The notes under the pieces were generated by a model, which was not told the DNA's origin, ran no database searches, and was given only the letters and a program-made list of their open reading frames with translations. The translations under genes and the position numbers were made by a program. 64,000 nucleotides of DNA from Tistrella mobilis KA081020-065 (GTDB lineage Bacteria > Pseudomonadota > Alphaproteobacteria > Tistrellales > Tistrellaceae), in the NCBI RefSeq assembly GCF_000264455.2, contig NC_017956.1, positions 665,501 through 729,500 on the forward strand. The letters run 5' to 3'. Below, piece by piece: positions 43,187 to 54,028 of the stretch; the first letter of the stretch is position 1; every line of letters begins with the position of its first letter.

Positions 43187-44998
43187 TCAGAACGAGGCGT
43201 CGGCGGTGGCGAGCAGGGTGTCGTCCTTCGATTCCAGGATCCCGGCCCAGACCGCGGTTTTGGGCAGTTCCCAGACATAGAAGTACCGGGCGGCCGCAAA
43301 CTTGCCGTCGAGGAAGGCGCGTTCCGCGTCATGGGGGGAAGCGGCGGCAAGCCGGGCGGCGGTGGTCGCCTGGCGCAGCCAGATCCAGGCCAGCACGGTA
43401 TGGCCGAACTGGTGCAGGTAGGCCGTGGCATTGGCGAGGAACAGCTCGACCTTGCCTTCGGCCCCCATCGGCACCAGGGTCTCGGTGGTCTTCCGCAGGC
43501 GTGCAACCGCCTCCTCGAACCGGTCGGCCAGCCACAGCACCCGATCGTCACCCGAGGCGCGGGCGTCGGTGATCGCCTGGGCGTAGCGCTTGCCCAGGGC
43601 CTGCAGGGCCGCACCGTTCATCATCGTCACCTTGCGGCCCAGAAGGTCGATCGCCTGGATGCCGTTGGTGCCTTCATGGATCGGGTTCAGCCGATTGTCG
43701 CGGTAATACTGCTCGACCTGGTACTCCCGGGTGAAGCCATAGCCGCCATGGATCTGGATGGCATGGACATTGGCTTCCAGGCAGTAATCCGACGGCCAGG
43801 CCTTGGCGATCGGGGTCAGGATGTCGAGCAGCAGCTGCGCCTCGGCGCGGGCGGCCTCGGTCTCGCCGGTTTCCTGTTCGTCGACCAGCCGGGCGCAGCT
43901 GAGGGTGAGCGCCAGCCCGCCTTCGACGGCGGCCTTCTGGGCCAGCAGCATGCGCTTCACATCGGCATGGTTGACGATCGGCACCTGCGGGCTGGCGGGA
44001 TCCTTGTCGGTGGGCAGTCGTCCCTGCGGGCGGTTGCGGGCATAATCCAGCGAGTGGAGATAGCCGGCATAGCCCAGCATCACCGCGCAGCGGCCGACTC
44101 CGATCCGGGCCTCGTTCATCATCTGGAACATGTAGCTGAGGCCCTTGTGGGGCTCGCCCACCAGATAGCCGACCGCACCGCCGTTCTCGCCGAAATTCAG
44201 CATGGTGGAGGTGGTGCCGCGCCAGCCCATCTTGTGGATCAGCCCGCCCAGCGCCACGTCGTTGCGCGCACCCAGGCTGCCGTCTTCGTTGACCAGCACC
44301 TTGGGCACGATGAACAGCGAGATGCCCTTCACACCCGCCGGCGCGCCCTCGATCCGGGCCAGCACCATGTGGATGATGTTCTCGGACAGCTCGTGATCAC
44401 CGGCCGAGATGAAGATCTTGTTGCCGGTGATCCTGTAGGTGCCGTCGTCCTGGGGAACGGCCCGGGTGCGGACGTCGGCCAGGCCCGATCCGGCCTGGGG
44501 CTCTGTCAGCGCCATGGTACCGAAGAAGCGCCCGGCCAGCATCGGCCGCAGATAGCGTTCGCGCTGTACGTCGGAACCGAAGCTCTTGATCAGGTTCGAG
44601 GCGCCGATGGTCAGGAAGGTGTAGGAAGCGGTGGCGACATTGGCGCCGTCGAACAGGGCATAGCAGGCATGGGCGACGGTGGTGGGCAGCTGCATGCCGC
44701 CCCATTCCTCTTCCTGTCCTGCCGCCAGCAACCCGGCCTCGATGAACTGATCGACCGCGGCCTTCACCTCGGGGATCATCACCACCCGGCCGTTCTCGAA
44801 GCGCGGCTCGTTGGTGTCGTTCTTGCGCAGATGCGGCAGGTAGTGATCGGTCGCGATCTTCATCGACAGGTCGATCGCCGCATCGAAGGTGTCGCGGCTA
44901 TGGTCGGCAAAACGCGGCCGGGTGGTCAGGCTTTCGACGTCGAGCATGTCGTAGAGCATGAAGTCGAGGTCGCGCCGGTTGATGATCTTCGAGTCCAT
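43187..44998 (-). CDS. Acyl-CoA dehydrogenase, large DmdC/AcdA-like form
   Basis: 603 residues, with the extra C-terminal domain of the ~600-residue ACAD subgroup. FAD/substrate motifs are MALTEPQAGSGLADVRT and KIFISAGDHE. The catalytic glutamate is in NPIHEGTNGIQAIDLLGRK, and HAIQIHGGYGFTREYQVEQYYRD is conserved. ATG 44998 (MDSKIINRRD) has GGAGG upstream; a longer frame to 45067 is not needed. Acts on acyl-CoA in beta-oxidation, electrons to ETF. Members include 3-methylmercaptopropionyl-CoA dehydrogenase; substrate not determinable. Confidence 0.92.
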   Translation of the reverse strand: MDSKIINRRDLDFMLYDMLDVESLTTRPRFADHSRDTFDAAIDLSMKIATDHYLPHLRKNDTNEPRFENGRVVMIPEVKAAVDQFIEAGLLAAGQEEEWGGMQLPTTVAHACYALFDGANVATASYTFLTIGASNLIKSFGSDVQRERYLRPMLAGRFFGTMALTEPQAGSGLADVRTRAVPQDDGTYRITGNKIFISAGDHELSENIIHMVLARIEGAPAGVKGISLFIVPKVLVNEDGSLGARNDVALGGLIHKMGWRGTTSTMLNFGENGGAVGYLVGEPHKGLSYMFQMMNEARIGVGRCAVMLGYAGYLHSLDYARNRPQGRLPTDKDPASPQVPIVNHADVKRMLLAQKAAVEGGLALTLSCARLVDEQETGETEAARAEAQLLLDILTPIAKAWPSDYCLEANVHAIQIHGGYGFTREYQVEQYYRDNRLNPIHEGTNGIQAIDLLGRKVTMMNGAALQALGKRYAQAITDARASGDDRVLWLADRFEEAVARLRKTTETLVPMGAEGKVELFLANATAYLHQFGHTVLAWIWLRQATTAARLAAASPHDAERAFLDGKFAAARYFYVWELPKTAVWAGILESKDDTLLATADASF

Positions 44999-45062
44999 GA
45001 GCCTCGATCCTCCCTGGAGATCTTGGAAATTCAGGCCCGCAGTCGAGGCGAGGGACATGCAG

Positions 45063-45080
45063 ACCAAATGTTCGGTCGGT
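45063..45080. promoter_or_regulatory. Candidate TetR-type operator upstream of the large acyl-CoA dehydrogenase gene
   Basis: ACCAAATGTTCGGTCGGT is a degenerate form of the ACCGACCG-N2-CGGTCGGT inverted repeat, 65 bp before the start codon, with a terminator immediately beyond. Confidence 0.45.
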
Positions 45081-45094
45081 GCGGATGGCCACGA

Positions 45095-45133
45095 AAAAGG
45101 GGACGGCGCCGCAAGCGGCCGCCGCCCCCTTTT
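45095..45133 (-). terminator. Terminator after the PimD-like gene
   Basis: AAAAGGGGACGGC pairs with GCCGCCCCCTTTT (one mismatch), around a GC-rich loop, with a T run read leftward. Confidence 0.8.
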
Positions 45134-45158
45134 GAGGTCCGGTTCCTGGGGAATCCGG

Positions 45159-46307
45159 TCAGGCGGCGCGACGGATCATCGCCACCATGCGGTCGAGATG
45201 GTGATCGTGATCGCCGAACTCGCCCTCGATCATGGTCAGCCGCTTGAAGTAGTGGCCGGCGGCATATTCCTCGGTCATGCCGATGCCGCCATGCAGCTGG
45301 ATCGCGGCCTGGCCGACCAGACGGCCCGAGCGCGAGGTATGCGCCTTGCAGGCTGCGGCCGCACGGGCGCGGGCAGTGGCATCATCCTCTTCGGCCAGGG
45401 CCATGGCGGCGGCGTAGGCCAGAGAACGGCTCTGCTCCATGTGGTTCATCATGTCGACCGCGGCGTGCTGCAGCACCTGGAAGTTCGCGATCGCCACACC
45501 GAACTGCTCGCGGGTCTTCAGATAGTCGACCGTCAGCATGTGCAGCGCCTTCATGGCGCCGACCGCCTCGGCCGAAACCGCCACCGCGCCATGGTCGAGC
45601 AGGTCGGAGAGCAGGGCGGCCCCGCCGTCGACCTCGCCCAGAACCGTCTCGGGGCCGACCTGGACGCCTTCGAAAGTGACGTCGGCCGCCCGGCCGCCAT
45701 CGACGGTCATGTAGGATTTGAGCGACACGCCCGCGGCCCCGGCATCGACCAGGAACAGGGTGATGCCCTGGGCATCACGCTCGCCACCCGCGGTGCGGGC
45801 GCTGACGATCAGCTTGTCGGCATGCTGGGCGTTGCGCACCACCGCCTTGACGCCCGAGAGGGTGAAGCCCTCGCCCGAACGCTCGGCGCGGGTGGTGACC
45901 CGGGTGCGGGCATAGCGGCCACGCGGCTCGTAATGGGCGAAGCCGAATTTGAGCGCGCCTTCCGCGACCTGGCCGAGCAAGGCATCGCGCACGTCGCCCT
46001 TGGCGCCGGCCGTCAGGGCGCGCACGCCCAACACCGCCGTCGGCATGAAGGGCTCGAGCACCAGGCCCGCGCCCAGCTTTTCCAGGATGAGGGCCGCATC
46101 GACCATGCTGCCGCCGATGCCGCCCTGGTCTTCAGGCACCATCACCGCCAGCAGGCCCATTTCGGCGAGCGTGCCCCAGTTCTTCGCCGAGATGCCGTCC
46201 TCGCTCTCGGCCAGCTTGCGGCGCGCGTCGAAGGGGTATTCATTGCGCACGAAGCGCTCGACGCTCTCGACCAGGAGCTGCTGTTCGTCGCTGAGTGAGA
46301 AGTCCAT
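45159..46307 (-). CDS. Acyl-CoA dehydrogenase, PimD-like (pimeloyl-CoA dehydrogenase small subunit type)
   Basis: 382 residues. The N terminus MDFSLSDEQQLLVESVERFV and the end GQAAIQLHGGIGMTEEYAAGHYFKRL, IEGEFGDHDHHLDRM match the PimD subgroup. The usual catalytic EGT(S/N)EI motif is replaced by GEFGDHDHH, as expected of a subunit that pairs with another ACAD. The partner (46337-47533) is 29 bp upstream. In Rhodopseudomonas palustris PimCD forms a heteromeric dehydrogenase for odd-chain dicarboxyl-CoA. Confidence 0.87.
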   Translation of the reverse strand: MDFSLSDEQQLLVESVERFVRNEYPFDARRKLAESEDGISAKNWGTLAEMGLLAVMVPEDQGGIGGSMVDAALILEKLGAGLVLEPFMPTAVLGVRALTAGAKGDVRDALLGQVAEGALKFGFAHYEPRGRYARTRVTTRAERSGEGFTLSGVKAVVRNAQHADKLIVSARTAGGERDAQGITLFLVDAGAAGVSLKSYMTVDGGRAADVTFEGVQVGPETVLGEVDGGAALLSDLLDHGAVAVSAEAVGAMKALHMLTVDYLKTREQFGVAIANFQVLQHAAVDMMNHMEQSRSLAYAAAMALAEEDDATARARAAAACKAHTSRSGRLVGQAAIQLHGGIGMTEEYAAGHYFKRLTMIEGEFGDHDHHLDRMVAMIRRAA

Positions 46308-46336
46308 GAAACTCGGATCCTTGTCCCGGTCGTGCG

Positions 46337-47533
46337 TCAGAGGCCCAGGAAGGCCTTGGCGATGATGTTCTTCTGGATCTCGTTCGAGCCGCCGTAGATC
46401 GAGCTCTTGCGCCAGTTGAGGTAGTAGGGCGCGGCCAGATTGGCCTCGAGGCTCGAGATCGGCTCGCCGTTCCAGCCGGGATGCTGGCTCTCGGGCAGAT
46501 AGGGCTGCGCGTAGGGGCCGACGGCTTCGAGCAGCAGCTCGGTGATCGCCTGCTGGATCTCGGTGCCCTTGATCTTGAGCAGCGAGGATTCAGGGCCCGG
46601 ACGGCCGCTCTTCGAGGTGGTGATCATGCGCATGACGGTCGCATCCAGCGCCATCAGCTCGATCTCGACCGCGGCCAGCCGCTCCATGAAGCGGGCATTC
46701 TCGATCAGCGGGCGGCCTTCGTCGTCCACTTCCTTCGCGGCCAGCGCCTTCAGCTTGCGCAGCTGGTGGCGCGAGCGGCCGACGCCGGCAATGCCGGTGC
46801 GCTCGTGGCTCAGCAGGAATTTGGCATAGGTCCAGCCCTTGCCTTCCTCGCCGACCAGGTTCTCGACCGGGACGCGGACGTCTTCGAAGAAGACCTGGTT
46901 GACCTCGTGGCCGCCATCGATGGTGATGATCGGGGTGACCGAGATGCCCGGGGTCTTCATGTCGATCAGCAGGAAGGAGATGCCCTCCTGCTTCTTGACC
47001 GAGCTGTCGGTGCGCACCAGGCAGAAGATCCAGTCGGCATACTGGCCGAGCGTGGTCCAGATCTTCGAGCCGTTGACGACATATTCGTCGCCGTCACGCA
47101 CCGCGCGGGTCTTGAGCGAGGCGAGGTCGGAGCCCGAGCCCGGCTCCGAGAAGCCCTGGCACCAGAAATCTTCCGACGACAGGATGCGCGGCAGGAAATG
47201 GTCCTTCTGGGCCTGGTTGGCGAAGGTGTAGAGCACCGGGCCGACCATGCTGAAGGCGAAGGCGATCGGCGGCGGCGCGCCGGCGGCGTTCATCTCCTGA
47301 TCGAAGATGTAGCGCTTGATCGGGTCCCAGCCGGTTCCGCCATATTCCTTCGGCCAGGCCGGGGCGATCCAACCCTTGTTGTAGAGGATCTTCTGCCAGC
47401 GGACGAAATCTTCCTTCGGCAGATGGATGCTGCGCTCGAAGCGCGCCTTGATGTCCTCCGGCAACGACGTCCGCATGAACTCGCGGACCTCCTCGCGGAA
47501 CGCCTGATCTTCGGCGCTGAGGGTAAGCTTCAT
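46337..47533 (-). CDS. Acyl-CoA dehydrogenase, PimC-like (pimeloyl-CoA dehydrogenase large subunit type)
   Basis: 398 residues. CQGFSEPGSGSDLASLKTRA and GSKIWTTLGQYADW are the FAD-side motifs. The C-terminal SSIYGGSNEIQKNIIAK has glycine where medium-chain enzymes carry the catalytic glutamate, as in long-chain and isovaleryl types, so the base must lie elsewhere. Pairs with the PimD-like gene directly downstream. ATG 47533; an AAACA-N6-TGTTT inverted repeat lies ~85 bp upstream. Confidence 0.88.
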   Translation of the reverse strand: MKLTLSAEDQAFREEVREFMRTSLPEDIKARFERSIHLPKEDFVRWQKILYNKGWIAPAWPKEYGGTGWDPIKRYIFDQEMNAAGAPPPIAFAFSMVGPVLYTFANQAQKDHFLPRILSSEDFWCQGFSEPGSGSDLASLKTRAVRDGDEYVVNGSKIWTTLGQYADWIFCLVRTDSSVKKQEGISFLLIDMKTPGISVTPIITIDGGHEVNQVFFEDVRVPVENLVGEEGKGWTYAKFLLSHERTGIAGVGRSRHQLRKLKALAAKEVDDEGRPLIENARFMERLAAVEIELMALDATVMRMITTSKSGRPGPESSLLKIKGTEIQQAITELLLEAVGPYAQPYLPESQHPGWNGEPISSLEANLAAPYYLNWRKSSIYGGSNEIQKNIIAKAFLGL

Positions 47534-47771
47534 CGCGCCCCTGCTCCCTGAAATCTGCGGGGTCCCCGGACCCCTGGTTCAGGACCGTCCCCCCCTCAAG
47601 GTCGATCCGTCTTTGAAACATACGACTGTTTTACGCCGAGGCCAGTGAAAACCGCGAGATCGGGACATTTCGTCGATACGTCCCATTGCGGCAGAGGGGA
47701 AGGCGTCACGGCCCGGCTGCAGATCATGGACGACCGGCCGCCCCGTAAAACGTGGCGGCCGGCCTGCCGGA
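47534..47771. other. Intergenic region with inverted repeat and hairpin
   Basis: 238 bp. AAACA-TACGAC-TGTTT at 47616-47631 is a possible operator in front of the PimC-like gene. A GC-rich hairpin (CCGGCCGCC.../GGCGGCCGG, 47734-47762) follows the stop of the FadB-like gene and probably ends its transcript. No coding potential recognised. Confidence 0.55.
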
Positions 47772-49871
<2,100 letters not shown>

Positions 49872-49956
49872 GAAACTGGTCACCTCGACTGTCGGATCCG
49901 GCATCTGCCCGGGGAGGGAGCGCTTTGCGCGGCCGGATGCGGGTTTTGGACCGGAC

Positions 49957-49995
49957 GACGCGGCCGCCACCGGAAGGCCGGTGCCGGCCGCGTCG
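49957..49995 (-). terminator. Strong hairpin downstream of livF
   Basis: GACGCGGCCGCCACCGG pairs with CCGGTGCCGGCCGCGTC (one C-C mismatch) in the 175 bp between the livF stop and the FadB-like start. There is no T tract. Confidence 0.65.
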
Positions 49996-50046
49996 TGAAT
50001 GTGCCGGGCCGGTGGCCCGGGCGTGTGTATCAGACGACGCCTCGCC

Positions 50047-50751
50047 TCAGACCTCCAGCCATTCCTTGCGCACGGCCTCGTCTTTTGCCAGGGCATCCGG
50101 CGTGCCCTCGTAGACGATATGGCCATGGCCCATGACATAGAGGCGCTGGGAGATGCGCAGCGCGATCGTGAGCTTCTGTTCGACCAGCAGCACGCTGACG
50201 CCGCGCCGGGCGATTTCCGACAGCAGATCACCCACCTGTTCGGTGATCTTGGGCGCAAGCCCCTCGGTCGGCTCGTCGACCATGATCAGGTCGGGATCGC
50301 CGAGCAGAGTGCGGCACATGGTCAGCATCTGCTGTTCACCGCCCGAGAGCACGCCGGCCAGCGTGTCGGCACGTTCCTCAAGTCTTGGGAACAGCTTGTA
50401 CATGTCGTCGACCGACCAGCGGCCCTGCTTGCGGGTGCTCTTCTGGCCGAGCAGCAGGTTCTGGCGCACGGTCAGGGTGGGAAAGATCGACCGGTCTTCC
50501 GGCACATAACCCAACCCCTGATGGGCGATCTCGTGCGGGGTCATCCCGGCGATGTTGCGGCCGCGATAGTTCACCGTGCCCTGCGGCGGCACCAGCCCCA
50601 TGATCGCCTTGATGGTGGTCGACCGGCCGACGCCGTTCCGGCCGAGAAGGCTGACGATCTCGCCCTCCTTCACGTCGAAGCTCACCCCTTGCAGGATGTG
50701 GCTCTTGCCGTAATAGGCGTGCAGGTCGCGGACGTCGAGCATCGTGGTCAT
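50047..50751 (-). CDS. livF: Branched-chain amino acid-type ABC transporter ATP-binding protein LivF
   Basis: 234 residues. Signature LSGGEQQMLTMCRTLLG, Walker B DLIMVDEPTEGL and H-loop region VLLVEQK. The Walker A reads GRNGVGRST at 37-45: the invariant lysine is arginine (R43). The variant recurs among some LivF proteins as far as I recall, so the protein need not be inactive. ATG 50751 overlaps the livG stop (ATGA). Powers uptake with LivG. Confidence 0.93.
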   Translation of the reverse strand: MTTMLDVRDLHAYYGKSHILQGVSFDVKEGEIVSLLGRNGVGRSTTIKAIMGLVPPQGTVNYRGRNIAGMTPHEIAHQGLGYVPEDRSIFPTLTVRQNLLLGQKSTRKQGRWSVDDMYKLFPRLEERADTLAGVLSGGEQQMLTMCRTLLGDPDLIMVDEPTEGLAPKITEQVGDLLSEIARRGVSVLLVEQKLTIALRISQRLYVMGHGHIVYEGTPDALAKDEAVRKEWLEV

Positions 50752-51500
50752 GCGGCTTCCTCGCCGAGATAGGCCTGCTGCACGGCGCGGTTCTTGCGGA
50801 TGTCCTGGGGCGTGTCGGTCGCGATCACCTCGCCATAGACCAGCACCGAGATGCGGTCGGCCAGGCCGAAGACCACGCCCATGTCGTGCTCCACCATGAC
50901 CAGGGTCTTGCCCACGGTCACCTCGCGGATCAGCTCCACCGCCTGTTCGGTCTCGGTATTGCTCATGCCGGCGGTCGGTTCGTCGAGCAGGATGACATCG
51001 GGGTCGCCCGCGATGGTGAGCCCGATCTCCAGCGCCCGCTGTTCGGCATAAGAGAGGAAGCCGGCAAGCACGTTGCGGCGGGACTGGAGATGGATGCGCT
51101 CCAGGATCCGCTCGGCATCCTCGTTCAGCTTCCGCTGTTTCGAGACCATCTGCCAGAACGAGTATTTGTAGCCGCGCGACCAGAGCAGCGAGCAACGGAT
51201 GTTCTCGAACACGCTCATCTTGGGAAAGATGTTCGTGACCTGGAAGCTGCGGCTGAGCCCGCGGCGATTGATCTGCTGGGCGGGCAGGCCGCTGATCTCT
51301 TCGCCGTTGAGCTTGATCGAGCCCGAGGTGAGCGGGAAGCGGCCGCTGATCAGATGAAACAGGGTCGACTTGCCGGCGCCGTTGGGGCCGATGACGGCGT
51401 GACGATGACCCTGCTGCACCTGCAGGTTCAGGCCGCGGATGATCTCGGTCGGGCCGAAGCTCTTGCGGAGATCGGTGAGTTCGAGTGCAAGCTTGGACAT
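50748..51500 (-). CDS. livG: Branched-chain amino acid-type ABC transporter ATP-binding protein LivG
   Basis: 250 residues. Walker A GPNGAGKST is canonical; the signature-like segment reads LSYAEQRALEIG (LSYGxQR family form with A) and Walker B VILLDEPTAGM. HRHAVIGPNGAG and SRSFQVTNIFP are typical of LivG. ATG 51500 shares a base with the livM stop. Heterodimer partner of LivF. Confidence 0.94.
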   Translation of the reverse strand: MSKLALELTDLRKSFGPTEIIRGLNLQVQQGHRHAVIGPNGAGKSTLFHLISGRFPLTSGSIKLNGEEISGLPAQQINRRGLSRSFQVTNIFPKMSVFENIRCSLLWSRGYKYSFWQMVSKQRKLNEDAERILERIHLQSRRNVLAGFLSYAEQRALEIGLTIAGDPDVILLDEPTAGMSNTETEQAVELIREVTVGKTLVMVEHDMGVVFGLADRISVLVYGEVIATDTPQDIRKNRAVQQAYLGEEAA

Positions 51501-52819
51501 CAGGCCCCCCCCTGCTTGATCTCGGCGACCACGGCATCCCAGGCCCGGATGATCCGCCGGATGGCCAGACGGAAGAGATAGCCGCCGATCACCGTTGCGG
51601 CCACTGCCAGCGCCCAGGGCAATGTCTCGTGAACCGAGACCTCCTGACCGAACAGCACCATCGGGATCGAGGCGTCGTAGGTGGTCGACATGTAGTAGTT
51701 CATCTCGATCAGGGCGACGAGACCCGCCCCCATGATCAGGAAGGTGACGAGGCCGATGGCATAGGGCACCACCAGCCGCCCCATCCGGCCCGCCTGCCAG
51801 ACCGGCTGATGAGCCATGATCACACCGGCGAAGCCCATGGGTGCGAACATCACCATCACCACGAACAGCAGCCCGAAATAGAGCTGCCAGGTCTCGGTGA
51901 CCGACGACAGGCTGAGCTGCAGGATGGTCACCAGAATGGCGCCGATGATGGGGCCGGCGAAATTGCCGACACCACCGATGAAGGTCATCAGCAGCACCGA
52001 GCCCGAGGTGACCGCGCTGACATTCTCGGCCGTCACGATTTCGTAGTTGATCGCGGTCAGGCCACCGGCGATGCCGGCGAAGAAGCTGGCGAGCACGTAC
52101 TGCACGAAGCGCACGATGCGCGGGTCGTAGCCGACGAAGCGCACCCGCTCTTCGTTGTCGCGCACGGCATTCGCCATGCGGCCCAGAGGTGTGCGGGTCA
52201 GCAGGTACATGACCACGGTGGAAATCAGGCACCAGACGGCAATCAGGTAGTAGACCTCGACCTGGGGGCCATAGCCGAAGAACAGGCTGGTGTCGGTCAC
52301 CCGGTTGCCCGAGATGCCGCTCTCGCCGCCGAACTGGTCAGGGAACATCGAGGTGCCGGCATAGACCAGTTCACCGATGCCGAGCGAGATCATCGCGAAG
52401 GTGGTGCCGGCACGGGCGGTGGAAATCCAGCCGAAGATCACCCCGAAGACCATGGCGCCAATGCCGCCCGCCAGCGGCAGCAGCTCAAGCGGCAGGGGAA
52501 AGCCGTCGGGCGAGATCTCGTTCAGCACATGAATGGCGGCGAAGCCACCCAGGCCGTAGAACACCGCGTGGCCGAAGGACAGCATGCCCCCCTGGCCCAG
52601 CAGCATGTTGTAGGAGAGCGCGAAGATGATCGCGATGCCGATCTGGCTCAGCATCGAGCGCGAGAAGCCCGAGGTCATGAACTGGGGGGCCGCGATCATC
52701 ACGATGATGGCGAAGATCCACAGCCCGTAGCGGGCCAGGAAGCCGGGGCCCCCGGGGCGGGCGCCGCCGCGCATCGCCGCGGCGGTGGTCTTGCCGGTGG
52801 GAAGGGTGCGGTCGGTCAT
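51500..52819 (-). CDS. livM: Branched-chain amino acid-type ABC transporter permease LivM
   Basis: 439 residues, longer than the usual ~320 because of a C-terminal extension with additional membrane helices (~360-425). Family motifs LSYNMLLGQGGMLSFGHAVFYGLG and RAVRDNEERVRFVGYD (ANAVRDNEER) are clear; the EAA-like loop faces LivG/F. ATG 52819 overlaps the livH stop (ATGA). Confidence 0.92.
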   Translation of the reverse strand: MTDRTLPTGKTTAAAMRGGARPGGPGFLARYGLWIFAIIVMIAAPQFMTSGFSRSMLSQIGIAIIFALSYNMLLGQGGMLSFGHAVFYGLGGFAAIHVLNEISPDGFPLPLELLPLAGGIGAMVFGVIFGWISTARAGTTFAMISLGIGELVYAGTSMFPDQFGGESGISGNRVTDTSLFFGYGPQVEVYYLIAVWCLISTVVMYLLTRTPLGRMANAVRDNEERVRFVGYDPRIVRFVQYVLASFFAGIAGGLTAINYEIVTAENVSAVTSGSVLLMTFIGGVGNFAGPIIGAILVTILQLSLSSVTETWQLYFGLLFVVMVMFAPMGFAGVIMAHQPVWQAGRMGRLVVPYAIGLVTFLIMGAGLVALIEMNYYMSTTYDASIPMVLFGQEVSVHETLPWALAVAATVIGGYLFRLAIRRIIRAWDAVVAEIKQGGA

Positions 52820-53766
52820 GATTCGCGCGTCCCCATCAGGCCCTTCGGGCGGAAGATCAGCATCAGCACCAGCATCAGATAGGGCAGGATCGGTGCGGTC
52901 TGCGACACGGTGATCCGCGACAGCGTGCCGATGAAGCCATCGACCGGCAGGGGGATGCCGATCGCGGCGAGCGTGCCGCCCAGCGACCAGTCGAGTGCCA
53001 CGGCCAGCGTCTGGATCACGCCGATCAGCAGCGAGGCCACGAAGGCACCACCAAGCGAGCCCATGCCGCCGAACACCACCACGACGAAGATGATGGGGCC
53101 GAGCAGGAAGGCCATGCCGGGTTCGGTGACCAGAATCGGGCCGCCGATCACGCCGGCGAGCGCTGCCAGCGCGGTGCCGCCGCCGAACACCATCATGAAC
53201 ACCCGCGGCACGTTGTGGCCAAGCGCTGCCACCATGTCCGGGTGGGTCAGCGCCGCCTGAATGATCAGGCCGATGCGGGTGCGGGTGATGGTGAGGAACA
53301 GGGCCACGAACATCATCACCGCGATCAGCAGGATGAAGGCGCGATAGGCCGGGAAATTCGAGCCGAAGAGCGTGAAGAAGGTGAAGTTCAGATCGGTCGG
53401 CACCCCGTAATCGACCGGGATGCGGCCCCAGATCATCACCACCACCTCTTCGATCAGGAAGGCGAGACCGAAGGTGAACAGCAGCTCCGCGACATGGCCA
53501 TATTTGTGGACGCGCCGTAGGCCGTAGCGTTCGATCAGCATGCCGATGCCACCGACCAGCAGCGGGGCCAGGATCAGGGCGATCCAGAAGCCGGTGACCG
53601 TGCTGATCTGATAGGCGAAATACGCGCCCAGCATGAAGAAGCTGGCATGCGCGAAATTGAGGACACCCATCATGCTGAAGATGAGCGTGAGCCCGCTCGA
53701 CAGCATGAACAACAGCATGCCGAACAGCACGCCGTTGAGGAGGGAGAAGACGAGGATTTCCAGCAT
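52816..53766 (-). CDS. livH: Branched-chain amino acid-type ABC transporter permease LivH
   Basis: 316 residues with about eight membrane helices. SSGLTLIFSMMGVLNFAHASFFMLGAY near the N terminus is the LivH hallmark, and FGGMGSLGGAFVASLLIG lies near residue 230. ATG 53766 (MLEILVFSLLNG) is chosen over a 45-residue proline/arginine-rich upstream extension that lacks homology. First permease gene after livK. Confidence 0.92.
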   Translation of the reverse strand: MLEILVFSLLNGVLFGMLLFMLSSGLTLIFSMMGVLNFAHASFFMLGAYFAYQISTVTGFWIALILAPLLVGGIGMLIERYGLRRVHKYGHVAELLFTFGLAFLIEEVVVMIWGRIPVDYGVPTDLNFTFFTLFGSNFPAYRAFILLIAVMMFVALFLTITRTRIGLIIQAALTHPDMVAALGHNVPRVFMMVFGGGTALAALAGVIGGPILVTEPGMAFLLGPIIFVVVVFGGMGSLGGAFVASLLIGVIQTLAVALDWSLGGTLAAIGIPLPVDGFIGTLSRITVSQTAPILPYLMLVLMLIFRPKGLMGTRES

Positions 53767-53989
53767 CTCGCCCTTCGTCTTTGCGAGGTGTGGCGCGGCC
53801 GGCGTCGGCCTGCGCGTCGATGGCGCGCGGTCGGGGGCCGGTCCGAGGCCGCTGCGGGATCGTGTTGCGGTCCCGGGAGTCGCGGTCCCGGGAAGGGGCA
53901 TCCCGGCGTCCGGTGTCGGGCTGTTTCCCCCGGTCGGCTGTCAATCCGCCGGGCGGAGGCCGGACGGATGGACAGCGGATGAGGGCGTC

Positions 53990-54020
53990 GGCGGGCCGGT
54001 GGCATCACCACCGGCCCGCC
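53990..54020 (-). terminator. Attenuator-like hairpin between livK and livH
   Basis: Perfect 13-bp stem GGCGGGCCGGTGG (53990-54002) with CCACCGGCCCGCC (54008-54020), just after the livK stop, within the 262-bp gap. Such hairpins after substrate-binding-protein genes allow livK to be expressed above the membrane genes. No ORF is seen in the gap. Confidence 0.7.
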
Positions 54021-54028
54021 GGGCGTCG

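Noticed and set aside
42317-45247. 976-codon + strand frame across the acyl-CoA dehydrogenase genes
   Set aside because: Shadow frame: both strands open because of GC-rich third positions; the minus-strand genes carry all catalytic motifs.
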